64,000 bases of DNA from Candidatus Electrothrix scaldis (GTDB lineage: Bacteria > Desulfobacterota > Desulfobulbia > Desulfobulbales > Desulfobulbaceae): assembly GCA_033584155.1 (NCBI GenBank), contig CP138355.1:1116001-1180000 (forward strand), read 5' to 3'. Under the pieces are notes generated by a model. That model did not search any database, had not been told where the DNA came from, and saw nothing but the letters and a program-made list of their open reading frames with translations. Below are positions 43,648-52,475 of this stretch, one piece after another. Position 1 is the stretch's first letter. Each line of letters starts with the position of its first letter. Both the position numbers and the translations under genes were made by a program.

Positions 43648-44796
43648 ATGCAGCTGCAAAAACTAATTAATCGGGAACGGCTTGCCCAGACCTTTATCCG
43701 CCTCTGTGAAACCGACAGCCCCTCCCGCAAGGAAGGGCGTATGGCCGCGTTGGTCACGGAAATGCTCTGTGACCTGGATGCCGCCCCTCCTTTTGAGGAT
43801 GATTCAGCCGCCAAAACCGGCTCAGAATGCGGCAACCTGATCTTCCGTTTTGAGGGCGATCCTGATCAGGATCCGCTCTTTTTTAATTGCCACCTGGATA
43901 CGGTGGAGCCTGGTACCGGCGTCAAGGTGGTACGCAAGGATGATATTTTCACCAGCCTGGGCGAAACCATCCTGGGCAGTGACGATAAATCCGGTATTGC
44001 CGCCATGATTGAGGCCCTGACCGTGTTGCGGGAAAATAAGCTGTGCCATGCCCCCTTGGAGTTTATCTTCACCACCTGCGAGGAGATCGGGTTGCTCGGG
44101 GCCAAGGCTCTGAACCCCGAACATGTCCGGGCTAGGATGGGCTATGCCCTGGATTCCACTGGCTTTGGTAGGGTGGTTGTCGGAGCGCCTGCCTCCAATC
44201 GGCTCACTATCAAGGTGAAGGGTGTGGCTGCCCATGCAGGTCTCCACCCGGAGCTGGGCATCAACGCCATTACCCTGGCGGCAAAGGCCCTGGCGATAGC
44301 TCCCTGCGGCAGGATAGATGAAGAGACCTCGGTGAATTTCGGTACCATTCAGGGCGGGACCGCCTCCAATATCGTTGCGGAAGAAGTCCTTATTGAGGGT
44401 GAGGTGCGCAGTCATACTCCGGAAAAGCTGGATCGCCTGACGGCAGAGGTGGAACAGGCCTTTGTGCAGGTGATTGATGGCTGGAGCGATCCTTCAGGTA
44501 AGGCCCGTGGGGTACCAGAGCTGGATTTCCATGTAGAGTCGGATTTTCCGGCCATGCTGCTCACAGCCAAGGATGCGGTGATTCAACGCCTTGATGCGGC
44601 TGCGGTCCGGGTTGGTATTCCCATGCAGCGTGAGATCGCGGGCGGTGGCAGCGATGCTAATATCTTTAATGGTCGCGGCCTGCAAACGGCTATTATAGCC
44701 ACCGGCATGACCCATGTTCATTCCACTGACGAGCAGGTCAGTCTTGAAGATATGACCAATCTCACCGCCCTGCTGCTTGCCCTTGCAGGGAACTAA
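43648..44796 (+). CDS. M20-family metallopeptidase (peptidase T-like)
   Basis: 382 residues from the ATG at 43648 (frame opens at 43609 without a ribosome site). The first metal motif is FFNCHLDTVEPG, the catalytic TCEEIG, the bridging GSDDKSG and the C-terminal MTHVHSTDEQV. The dimerisation (lid) domain is inserted around residues 180-290 (VKGVAAHAGLHPELGINA). Such enzymes release an N-terminal residue from tripeptides or hydrolyse related amides. Single gene, no operon partner. Confidence 0.9.
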   Translation: MQLQKLINRERLAQTFIRLCETDSPSRKEGRMAALVTEMLCDLDAAPPFEDDSAAKTGSECGNLIFRFEGDPDQDPLFFNCHLDTVEPGTGVKVVRKDDIFTSLGETILGSDDKSGIAAMIEALTVLRENKLCHAPLEFIFTTCEEIGLLGAKALNPEHVRARMGYALDSTGFGRVVVGAPASNRLTIKVKGVAAHAGLHPELGINAITLAAKALAIAPCGRIDEETSVNFGTIQGGTASNIVAEEVLIEGEVRSHTPEKLDRLTAEVEQAFVQVIDGWSDPSGKARGVPELDFHVESDFPAMLLTAKDAVIQRLDAAAVRVGIPMQREIAGGGSDANIFNGRGLQTAIIATGMTHVHSTDEQVSLEDMTNLTALLLALAGN

Positions 44797-44883
44797 TCGG
44801 GAAACTGATGATGCCTCTGCTTTATTCAGATTACTAAGGAGTAAGCCCTCTCTCCCGACAAGGAAAAACACCTCCTGTATATT

Positions 44884-45258
44884 ATGGTCAAACCATTTAT
44901 GATCCAGCGCTGTCTTGCTTTCATTGGAGGGATGTCCGCCTGGGGACTGGGATATCGTGTTTATACTGAAGGTGGGTTCCGGTCGTCGAAGTACCAGATG
45001 TATATCTCCTATGAAGGGATGCGGACGCCCATAGCGCTTCTCATGTTCTGCATTGGGATAATATCATTATATTCTTCTGTCAGAATTAAGAGTGATATGC
45101 CGGAAGAGTATATCTGCACAAGGTGCGAGGAAGTGGAAGTCCTTCCTCATGACAAAAACAAGATCTATCATTGTCCTCAATGTGGTGGTGAGATGGAAGT
45201 ACTCTTTGGATTTTATGATCGCCACCCTGAAAAAAAAGACCCGGATAGGTGGATGTAA
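44884..45258 (+). CDS. Small membrane protein with C-terminal zinc ribbon, unknown
   Basis: 124 residues. Two hydrophobic segments (about residues 7-25 and 48-66) are followed by a cytoplasmic ribbon (YICTRCEEVEVLPHDKNKIYHCPQCGGEME). No catalytic residues. The end of the frame overlaps a possible upstream start of the next gene, so the two may be co-transcribed. No clear Shine-Dalgarno. Possibly an accessory or regulatory membrane protein, but I cannot name its job. Confidence 0.55.
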   Translation: MVKPFMIQRCLAFIGGMSAWGLGYRVYTEGGFRSSKYQMYISYEGMRTPIALLMFCIGIISLYSSVRIKSDMPEEYICTRCEEVEVLPHDKNKIYHCPQCGGEMEVLFGFYDRHPEKKDPDRWM

Positions 45259-45281
45259 GAAAAATATTTTTACCAGAAAAC

Positions 45282-46598
45282 ATGTCAGTAAAAGAAAAGA
45301 GTAGTAGCGTAAAGGTCGCAAAAGACCGTCGGAAATCCTCCATGCAGGGAGATGTTTTTCTCCAGAAGATCCCAGATGCGGTATATCAGGAAATGGTGGA
45401 AACCTTTTCCCGGAAATACCATTTCCTCAACGGGCTGGAAAACGGCGGCAGGATGCGGCTGGCTAATTATTTTGTCGGCATCAGCGCAAGTCTGGCCCGG
45501 AGTTTTAATAAGTTCATCACCGCGATTGAACAGGAAGCAGCAGGTGATCGCCTGCCTCCCTTTGAGCCTCCTCCGGGTTTTGCTCCGCAGAAAGAAAACC
45601 TGTTGCCCATAGAGCAGGGCGGTGGTTTTTCTTTTGGTAGCTTTGATATGGCTGTGACCGATGAGGGCCTGCGGAATATCGAATCTCAGGCTGTTGCCAC
45701 CTATCCCATCAGCGCGGCTCTGCTGAACAGGATGCTTATGCAGCATTTACCCGGCCTTGAAAATGCCTTTCTCTTTGCTGATGGCCCCCAGGTTGGCTGG
45801 AACGATTTTCTCGATGTCTACCGGAAAATGCTGGGCGGGGAGCAGGGCGAGCCTGTTGTGCTCACTGATCGGAAGGTGCAGGAGCAGAAAACCAATTTTG
45901 AGTTTTATGCCACCCAGAAAGAGTTAGGACTCCCAATTGATATTGTGGACGTAGAGGATTTTTACGAGCAGGAGGGGAGGCTGTATTATCGGAATGCATC
46001 CGGTGAATCTACCCCGATACGACGTTTGTACAGCCGGATTATCCTGGCTGATGCCCTGTTTTTGGAAGATTATCCGACGGGATCATCCTGGCAGTTTCGT
46101 TTTGATACAGCGTATAAGGACTTGCAGCTGGTCAATCATCCCATTAAACAATTCCTCGTTTCCAAACGACTTGCACCCTTTTTGGAGCACCCCTGTAACC
46201 CAAGCTGTTATGAGCTTGCTGAGGTTGCAACTGCCTTTCGACAGGGGATTCTGGCCTATGATGATTATGTGTGGAAGCATAAATGGGGTGCTGCTGGCCA
46301 TCGCCTTTTTCTCACCCCTTCCGAGGAGGTGCTGGACAGCCTGGCCGATGTGCAGGAAGAGTATATTGCCCAGAGAAAGGTGGATTATACGACCTTTATC
46401 ACCGATGATGGCCAGGAAAAGATTGTTGAGTTGCGCTTTATGACGGCTCGCCATAATGAGCAGGTGATAACTGTACCTATGGCGAGGATCGGGCATGTGG
46501 AGCGGGACCAGGATGGACGGAAAGCATATAAAATTCATTTTGGCGACAATAACATGGCCGGATACGGCTTCAGTCCGGTCCTTATTTTTAATGACTAA
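45282..46598 (+). CDS. ATP-grasp-like protein of unknown function
   Basis: 438 residues from the ATG at 45282 (a GTG at 45249 inside the previous gene is the alternative). FADGPQVGWNDFLDVYRKMLGGE, VVLTDRKVQEQKTNFEFYATQKELGL and a later FEDY-type segment are the layout of glutathionylspermidine-synthetase-like and circularly permuted ATP-grasp enzymes, which ligate a carboxylate to an amine. The canonical metal-ligand DxN motif is not obvious to me, so the fold call is tentative. It ends 10 bp before a remarkable poly-C/poly-G hairpin. Confidence 0.5.
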   Translation: MSVKEKSSSVKVAKDRRKSSMQGDVFLQKIPDAVYQEMVETFSRKYHFLNGLENGGRMRLANYFVGISASLARSFNKFITAIEQEAAGDRLPPFEPPPGFAPQKENLLPIEQGGGFSFGSFDMAVTDEGLRNIESQAVATYPISAALLNRMLMQHLPGLENAFLFADGPQVGWNDFLDVYRKMLGGEQGEPVVLTDRKVQEQKTNFEFYATQKELGLPIDIVDVEDFYEQEGRLYYRNASGESTPIRRLYSRIILADALFLEDYPTGSSWQFRFDTAYKDLQLVNHPIKQFLVSKRLAPFLEHPCNPSCYELAEVATAFRQGILAYDDYVWKHKWGAAGHRLFLTPSEEVLDSLADVQEEYIAQRKVDYTTFITDDGQEKIVELRFMTARHNEQVITVPMARIGHVERDQDGRKAYKIHFGDNNMAGYGFSPVLIFND

Positions 46599-46607
46599 AG
46601 CCTGTCC

Positions 46608-46640
46608 CTCCCCCCCCCCCTTTTTTTTGGGGGGGGGGAG
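46608..46640. terminator. C11-T8-G10 homopolymer hairpin
   Basis: CT plus ten C pair perfectly with ten G plus AG, leaving a loop of one C and eight T. It sits between the ATP-grasp-like gene (stop 46598) and cysK (start 46671). It lacks a downstream T-run, so it is not a classic intrinsic terminator, but a 12-bp stem of this strength should pause or stop RNA polymerase. Confidence 0.55.
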
Positions 46641-46670
46641 CAACAAGGCATGAAGAAAGGGAGAAAAAAG

Positions 46671-47597
46671 ATGCAGATTTTTGCAAACCTGTCAGAAAGC
46701 GTAGGAAATACCCCCTTGGTTCGTTTGGGCAGGATCGGGGCGAATTGTGCAGCAGAGGTCGTGGCAAAACTGGAATCTGCTAATCCTTTGAGCAGTGTAA
46801 AGGACCGCATTGCTGTGGCGATGCTGGATGCCGCTGAGGCCGATGGCCTGCTCGTTCCCAAGACCACGGTCATTGAGCCCACCTCGGGAAATACCGGCAT
46901 TGGGCTGGCCTTTGTCTGCGCGGCCCGTGGCTACCGCTTGATTCTCACTATGCCGGAGACCATGAGCATAGAGCGCAGAAAGCTGCTTGCTTATCTCGGG
47001 GCAGAGCTTGTCCTGACGCCCGGAGCTGAGGGCATGAAAGGGGCCATTGCCCGTGCCGAGGCCTTATTGGAGGAAAATGCACCGAGCTGGATGCCCAATC
47101 AGTTCGCTAATCCAGCCAACCCTGCCATGCATCAACGGACAACCGGCCCGGAGATCTGGGAGCAGACTGATGGAGCTGTGGATATCCTGGTTGCCGGGGT
47201 AGGCACAGGTGGTACCCTGACAGGCACAGGACGTTTTTTGAAAAAGCAGAACCCTGCAATTCAGATTGTGGCTGTGGAGCCTGCTGATTCACCGGTGCTG
47301 TCCGGTGGTACACCCGGTCCACATAAGATTCAAGGGATTGGGGCAGGGTTTGTGCCAGCGATTCTGGATCAAGGACTCATTGATGAGGTCGTTCAGGTTA
47401 CCAATGAGGAAGCCATGCAGACCGCTCGTTGTCTTGCCGGGCAAGAAGGCATACTCTGCGGAATATCCTCAGGAGCTGCTGCCGCAGCAGCTTTGAAAAT
47501 CGGGTTCAGGGAGGAAAATAAGGGCAAACGAATTGTGGTCGTGCTGCCTGATACCGGTGAGCGTTATCTGAGCACAGAGTTAATGGAGTCTGCTTGA
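46671..47597 (+). CDS. cysK: Cysteine synthase A (O-acetylserine sulfhydrylase)
   Basis: 308 residues from the ATG at 46671, which has GGGAG 7 bp upstream; a further in-frame ATG lies at 46650. PLP-binding Lys44 is in [13 protein letters not shown], and the OAS/phosphate loops are [12 protein letters not shown] and [15 protein letters not shown]. It makes cysteine from O-acetylserine and sulfide, at a key point for an organism producing sulfide. The upstream C/G hairpin may regulate it. Confidence 0.95.
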   Translation: MQIFANLSESVGNTPLVRLGRIGANCAAEVVAKLESANPLSSVKDRIAVAMLDAAEADGLLVPKTTVIEPTSGNTGIGLAFVCAARGYRLILTMPETMSIERRKLLAYLGAELVLTPGAEGMKGAIARAEALLEENAPSWMPNQFANPANPAMHQRTTGPEIWEQTDGAVDILVAGVGTGGTLTGTGRFLKKQNPAIQIVAVEPADSPVLSGGTPGPHKIQGIGAGFVPAILDQGLIDEVVQVTNEEAMQTARCLAGQEGILCGISSGAAAAAALKIGFREENKGKRIVVVLPDTGERYLSTELMESA

Positions 47598-47671
47598 GCG
47601 CAAAGTAGGGCTAAAAAAAGCCTGCTGAAATGCGGGAAAGATTCTGGGGGGTAGAGGGCTGGCGCTACAGG

Positions 47672-48286
47672 CTAGCTCACCTCTTTTTCTTTCATCGTTG
47701 AGGTGAGCAGTTCATTGACCAGATTTTGCATCTTGGATGCCGCATCACGGATGGCATAGAGGTGCGGCTCAGGTTTTTGGCGTACTTCCGGGAAATCATC
47801 ATCTGTCAGTAACTCGGTCATGGAGATAATAAAGCCCAAGGGGTTCTTGAGATCATGGGCTGCTATCCGTAAGAAACGATCCCTGAGACGATCAAGCTCA
47901 ATCAGGCGATCATTGGCCTCAAGAAGGCGTTTCCCCACTTCGATCCGGCTGTGCAGCTCCCCGATATGCACCGGCTTACTGAGAAAATCATGGGCTCCCT
48001 GGTCAAGGGCATGAATAGCATCTTCCTTGTCTGATTTGCAGGTCAGGAGGATGGTGTAGGTGAGTTGCTCATTGGGCTCCTCTTGCAAACGGGAGCAGAT
48101 CTCAACCCCATCCAGGCCAGGCATCATCCAGTCCAGCACCGCTATCCGAGGCGGGTCCTGGCTACGGAGGACGGTCATCGCTTCCAGACCGTCTCCGGCC
48201 TCGACAACAGTATACCCCCATTTTATCACACAAGTCTTGAGCAGGGTCCTAGTCGACAGCTCATCGTCTGCTATGAGAAGTTTCAT
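47672..48286 (-). CDS. Receiver domain fused to a HisKA dimerisation domain, no ATPase
   Basis: 204 residues. The receiver domain (1-120) has the acidic pocket ADDE and phospho-Asp52 in AVLDWMMPG, with Lys104 of FLSKP. After a linker a HisKA helix follows with H144 in RIAAHDLKNPLG. The frame then stops; there is no HATPase domain in it or downstream. Such proteins could be phosphorelay intermediates taking phosphate in trans, or a truncated hybrid kinase. GGAG precedes the ATG. Monocistronic. Confidence 0.85.
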   Translation of the reverse strand: MKLLIADDELSTRTLLKTCVIKWGYTVVEAGDGLEAMTVLRSQDPPRIAVLDWMMPGLDGVEICSRLQEEPNEQLTYTILLTCKSDKEDAIHALDQGAHDFLSKPVHIGELHSRIEVGKRLLEANDRLIELDRLRDRFLRIAAHDLKNPLGFIISMTELLTDDDFPEVRQKPEPHLYAIRDAASKMQNLVNELLTSTMKEKEVS

Positions 48287-48596
48287 TGTGGAGCTCCTGA
48301 GTCTGGTACCCTGCCCCCTGGGCGGGTTGTATTATGTGTCTCAATAAGTTACGGGGCAAAGTCAAGGGGCAGTTTATTCTGCCAGCACTTCACTTCCTCA
48401 CGGCTTTTTGGTAACAGAGAGTGTAATTAGATAGTAAAGGAAGCGTATGACGAAGTCAATAAGAAGAAAAAAGAGAAATAAGCCTATGCCCCGCAACATA
48501 TTGACTTTTGACAGAAGCCGCTGGTTATGATACCTTCTGTTCATATTTTTGAGAAGTTCGTCATGCAGGACGAAAAGAGACGTTGCGTATTATTTT
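48287..48596. other. Divergent intergenic region (response regulator / GT2)
   Basis: 310 bp. I see no RNA gene or repeat. TTGACT at about 48501 followed at about 17 bp by a weak TGGTTATGATA stretch (48522-48532) may be the promoter of the glycan cluster. Confidence 0.3.
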
Positions 48597-49532
48597 ATGG
48601 AAAAAAAGAAATTTATCTCCGTTGTTATTCCTGCCTATAACCACGAGCGTTTTATCGGGGCAGCTGTGGATTCTGTCCTGAATCAGACCTGGGAAAATCT
48701 GGAGCTGATCGTGGTTGATGATGGCTCAATTGACGGAACCGGAGCCATTGTTCAGGCCTATACAGATCCTCGTTTGTCCTATTATTACCAGGATAATCAG
48801 GATGCCTTTAATACGATTAACCGAGGCATGGGGCTGGCCAAGGGAGACTATATTGCTATCCTGAACTCTGATGATATCTATGCTGAGGATCGTCTGGAAC
48901 GACTTGTTACTCTTCAGCAGGAAAGTCAGGCTGCCTGTTTGTTTACGGATGTTATCCCTATTTCAGATTCCGGTACAGTGTTCACCGATCCGAATTTTGG
49001 TTGGAATATCTGGCATCGTAAAAATCGGGACTGGTATTTTTCCTGTGAGGATCTGTACGCAGCCTTTCTCAAAGGCAATTTTATGGTGACAACCTCGAAT
49101 CTGTTCATGACCGCAGAGGCTGTGCAGCAGGTGGGAAAATTTTGTTCCCTGCGCTACCTGCACGACTATGATTATATCTTCAGGATGATGCTGGCCTTTC
49201 CCGGCCAGGTGCTGTATGTCGCGGATGAGCAATTACTCTACTACCGTATCCATGATGGGAATACCCTGGGAGAAGCAGCTATTCTCGGACGGCAGCAGGA
49301 TATTGAGGTGATCCGAAAATATATGTTGGCAGCCCTGCCTGAAGAGTCGAGAATGATCGCCTCTGCCGGGGTAGAACGCCTGCTGGAGCTGCGGGATGAG
49401 CTGGAGCAGGTACGAGGGGAATTGGCTGGTCAGGCTGAACCCAGTGTGCGGGAACGCTTTCACCTGTTGCGTTCAGCAATCCAGTACAAGCTGGGAAAAA
49501 AATTACGTCAATACTCGGGAAAGCAGAGGTAG
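48597..49532 (+). CDS. Glycosyltransferase family 2
   Basis: 311 residues from the ATG at 48597; an extended frame from a TTG at 48549 lacks homology to the fold. ISVVIPAYNHERFIGAAVDSVL opens the GT-A fold, LIVVDDGSIDGT is the nucleotide site and AILNSDDIYAEDRLE the DxD-like site. The C-terminus is helical. First gene of the exopolysaccharide cluster; glpD starts 4 bp later. Confidence 0.88.
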   Translation: MEKKKFISVVIPAYNHERFIGAAVDSVLNQTWENLELIVVDDGSIDGTGAIVQAYTDPRLSYYYQDNQDAFNTINRGMGLAKGDYIAILNSDDIYAEDRLERLVTLQQESQAACLFTDVIPISDSGTVFTDPNFGWNIWHRKNRDWYFSCEDLYAAFLKGNFMVTTSNLFMTAEAVQQVGKFCSLRYLHDYDYIFRMMLAFPGQVLYVADEQLLYYRIHDGNTLGEAAILGRQQDIEVIRKYMLAALPEESRMIASAGVERLLELRDELEQVRGELAGQAEPSVRERFHLLRSAIQYKLGKKLRQYSGKQR

Positions 49533-49536
49533 GTTT

Positions 49537-51243
49537 ATGCAACGACAAAAACATCTTCAGCGGCTCAAGGAAGAACAATTTGATATCCTGGTTATCGGTG
49601 GTGGTATCACCGGGGCCTGCATTGCCCATGATGCTGCTCTGCGCGGTTTTTCCGTGGCCCTGATTGAACGCCGGGATTTTGGTAGCTTTACCTCCTCTGC
49701 TTCCTCAAAGCTCCTTCACGGCGGGATTCGATATCTACCCAAAGGGCAGGTCTGGAAGGTACGGGAATCAGGTCGTGAGCAGATGATTTTTCAGCAGCTT
49801 GCCCCTCATCTTGTTAGCTGGAAACCCTTTCTGATTCCCACAGAGCATGGATTAAGTTTGACCAAGGGGGCCTGGGCCCTCAAAACAGCAATGAAGCTCT
49901 ACGACCTTTGTCATTTGGGGCTGAAGAATTTGTTGGATAATCCGGACAGGAAACCACCACAGGGGTCATTTCTTGGTGTTGAACAAGCATTGGCCACAGC
50001 TCCTCAGCTGAACAGTATTGCGCGATTAAGCGGTGCCCAGGTGCTTTTTGAATCACATATGCATAGCTCCGAGCGAATGACTCTGGCCTTTCTCAAGACC
50101 GCTGTCAGCAACGGGGCCGTCGTTGCCAATTATTTGGAGGCAGAGCAGTATATCACCGCGCAGGGCAGGATTGAGGGCGTAACAGGACGTGATACCTTGA
50201 CAGGCGAACAGTTTGCTGTGCGGGCACGTCTGACCATTAATTCGGCTGGTCCGGCAACCCAGACCCTGAATCGTTCGGTTCCAGCTCTCCATCTTCGCCT
50301 GCAAAAAGAACTCACCGGCTTTGCCCGTGGCGTACATTTGGTGACCCGCCAAGTACACCCGGAATACGCTCTGGCCCTGACTACCCCTGAAAAAACCGAG
50401 GGCTTTGTCACCCGAGGCGGGCGCCATTTTTTCATCATTCCCTGGCGAGGACGTTCCCTTATCGGCACCACCAATGTGCCCTTTAAGGGTACCTTTGATC
50501 AGGTCAAAGTGACCCAGAAGGATATTGATGATTTCCTCATTGATATTAATGAGGCCCTGCCGGACCTGCATCTAACCCCGCAGGATGTGCATTATGCCTA
50601 TACCGGTCTCTATCCCCTGATAGTCCGCAAGATTGAAGAGGATAAATATCAGGGAACCGGTGAGTATCAGCTAGTGGATCATCAGGCAAAGGACGAGATA
50701 GCCGGGCTCATCACCGCCTTGGGGGCTAAATTTACCACAGCCCGAAATATGGCGGAAAAGACCATGAACCTGGCAGTGCAAAAGGTCACGGAAGAGAAAA
50801 GGCCCTGTCGAACGGTTTCGACGCCCCTGTTGGAGGGTAATATTGCCGACCTGCCCAGCTTTATCCAAGAGAAGGAAGAGCAATATAAAGAGAGGCTTTC
50901 CGGCGATGGTGTCTGTCACCTGATTCGTTATCATGGGGCTGAGATTGATAGAGTCATGGCCTTGGCTGCTGACCGGCCTGAACTCCTGCAACCCCTCTCT
51001 CCTGCACTTGCCACCCTTGCGGTGGAAGTCTTGTACGCAGTGCGGGAAGAAATGGCTATGAGCCTGGAGGATGTCTTTTTTCGCCGTACCGGGGCTGGAA
51101 CCATTGGTCGGCCTGATGATACGGCTCTGGAGCAGGCGGTCACCATCATGGCTGCCGTGTTCGGATGGGACGAGCAGCAAAAGGAGGAGGAAAAGAACAA
51201 GGTGCTTGCCCGTTATATCTACGAGGATGGCGGCAAAGAATGA
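49537..51243 (+). CDS. glpD: Aerobic-type glycerol-3-phosphate dehydrogenase (GlpD/GlpA-like)
   Basis: 568 residues from the ATG at 49537, with AGAGGTAGG before it; the extension to 49396 lies inside the GT2 gene. DILVIGGGITGACIAHDAALRG is the FAD motif and SSKLLHGGIRYLP the family signature; the C-terminal DUF helical domain is complete. It oxidises glycerol-3-phosphate to DHAP with electrons to quinone at the inner membrane. Its position between glycosyltransferase genes (4-bp overlap with the next) is unexpected. Confidence 0.93.
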   Translation: MQRQKHLQRLKEEQFDILVIGGGITGACIAHDAALRGFSVALIERRDFGSFTSSASSKLLHGGIRYLPKGQVWKVRESGREQMIFQQLAPHLVSWKPFLIPTEHGLSLTKGAWALKTAMKLYDLCHLGLKNLLDNPDRKPPQGSFLGVEQALATAPQLNSIARLSGAQVLFESHMHSSERMTLAFLKTAVSNGAVVANYLEAEQYITAQGRIEGVTGRDTLTGEQFAVRARLTINSAGPATQTLNRSVPALHLRLQKELTGFARGVHLVTRQVHPEYALALTTPEKTEGFVTRGGRHFFIIPWRGRSLIGTTNVPFKGTFDQVKVTQKDIDDFLIDINEALPDLHLTPQDVHYAYTGLYPLIVRKIEEDKYQGTGEYQLVDHQAKDEIAGLITALGAKFTTARNMAEKTMNLAVQKVTEEKRPCRTVSTPLLEGNIADLPSFIQEKEEQYKERLSGDGVCHLIRYHGAEIDRVMALAADRPELLQPLSPALATLAVEVLYAVREEMAMSLEDVFFRRTGAGTIGRPDDTALEQAVTIMAAVFGWDEQQKEEEKNKVLARYIYEDGGKE

Positions 51244-52475
51244 ACAGTCAGGCTGTTGAGCAGGGAAAAACAGTCCTGCATATTGCGCCGACCCCGTTTT
51301 TTGCCGACCGGGGCTGCCATATTCGGATCCGCAATGAGGTTGAGTCCCTCGGTCCTTATCCCTATCGGATTATTATCTGTACCTATCATCACGGTGCTGA
51401 TGTTGAGGGAATGGATATTCAGCGTATTCCTGTCATACCAGGCTATAGCAAATTAGATGCTGGTTATTCTCCCTTTCGTTTTCTCGCTGATTTCTTTCTT
51501 TTCTTTCTTGTCCTTAAAACGGCCTGGCAGGAACGACCTTCCCTGCTTCATTGCCATCTCCACGAAGGAGCCTTGATAGGTTGGGCGGTGAAGCTCTGCC
51601 TGTGTTGGAGAAAGATCAAAGTGCTCATGGATATGCAAGGCAGTCTCTCTGGGGAGTTGGCAGCCTATAAGGCCTTTGGTTCGCTTCCCTTTCTCCTCAG
51701 TTTTTTTCGTGCCGTTGAAAGTCTTATTTGCCGTCTGCCGGATTTCTTTTTCTGCTCTTCCCAACAGAGCTGTCAGGTTCTGGAAAAGGATTTTCAGGTG
51801 CCTCGTGAGAAGGTATTGCTCCTTCAGGATGTGGTCCCTGATGCGATCTTTGCAGCAGCGCCAGTAGCTCGCTCAACGTCTCGGGCGAGCCGTTTTCGAG
51901 GTTTGATTCCCAAAGATAAACAGGTGGTTCTCTATACTGGTTCTTTATTGCCGGGAAAAGGGGTGCAGCATATCCTGGAAGCCATGAAGTTCCTTTGTGC
52001 TCGCCGTGACGATCTTTTTTTTGTTCTGGTTGGCTATCCCCTGGAACATGCAGAGGCGTACATTCACCAGCATAAGCTGGAGGCGTTTTGTCTGCTACCG
52101 GGCCAGGTGGCTTATTGTGAGCTGAGTGAATGGTTGGCTGTGGGGGATATCGCCCTTGAGCCCAAGGAGGCGGATGCGGGAGAGGCCAGCGGCAAGTTGC
52201 TCCATTATATGGCGGCCGGGCTGCCAGTAGTCTGCTTTGCCACTGAGAATAATCAAAAGATGCTCGGGGAAGCCGGTTACTATGCACCCACCAGCGATGG
52301 TCAGGGGTTGGTTACCGGAATCCTGGATGCCCTTACTGATATGGACCTCGCTCGTTGTAGAGGTGAGGAGGGCAGGGCGTTGGTTCGCGGCCAATACTCC
52401 TCTGCGGCTGTAGGGGGGCTTCTCCACGATGTATACAGTCGTTTTATCCATCCTTCAAGTAGGACCTCAGCCTAA
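51240..52475 (+). CDS. Glycosyltransferase family 4
   Basis: 411 residues from the ATG at 51240 overlapping the glpD stop (ATGA); an upstream-extended frame from 51165 is a shadow of glpD. TVLHIAPTPFFADRGCHIRIRNE starts the GT-B acceptor domain, VVLYTGSLLPGKGVQHILEAM opens the donor domain, and LEPKEADAGEASGKLLHYMAAGLPVV is the EX7E nucleotide-sugar motif. It builds a surface polysaccharide. AlgI-like and AlgJ-like genes follow without a gap. Confidence 0.9.
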   Translation: MNSQAVEQGKTVLHIAPTPFFADRGCHIRIRNEVESLGPYPYRIIICTYHHGADVEGMDIQRIPVIPGYSKLDAGYSPFRFLADFFLFFLVLKTAWQERPSLLHCHLHEGALIGWAVKLCLCWRKIKVLMDMQGSLSGELAAYKAFGSLPFLLSFFRAVESLICRLPDFFFCSSQQSCQVLEKDFQVPREKVLLLQDVVPDAIFAAAPVARSTSRASRFRGLIPKDKQVVLYTGSLLPGKGVQHILEAMKFLCARRDDLFFVLVGYPLEHAEAYIHQHKLEAFCLLPGQVAYCELSEWLAVGDIALEPKEADAGEASGKLLHYMAAGLPVVCFATENNQKMLGEAGYYAPTSDGQGLVTGILDALTDMDLARCRGEEGRALVRGQYSSAAVGGLLHDVYSRFIHPSSRTSA

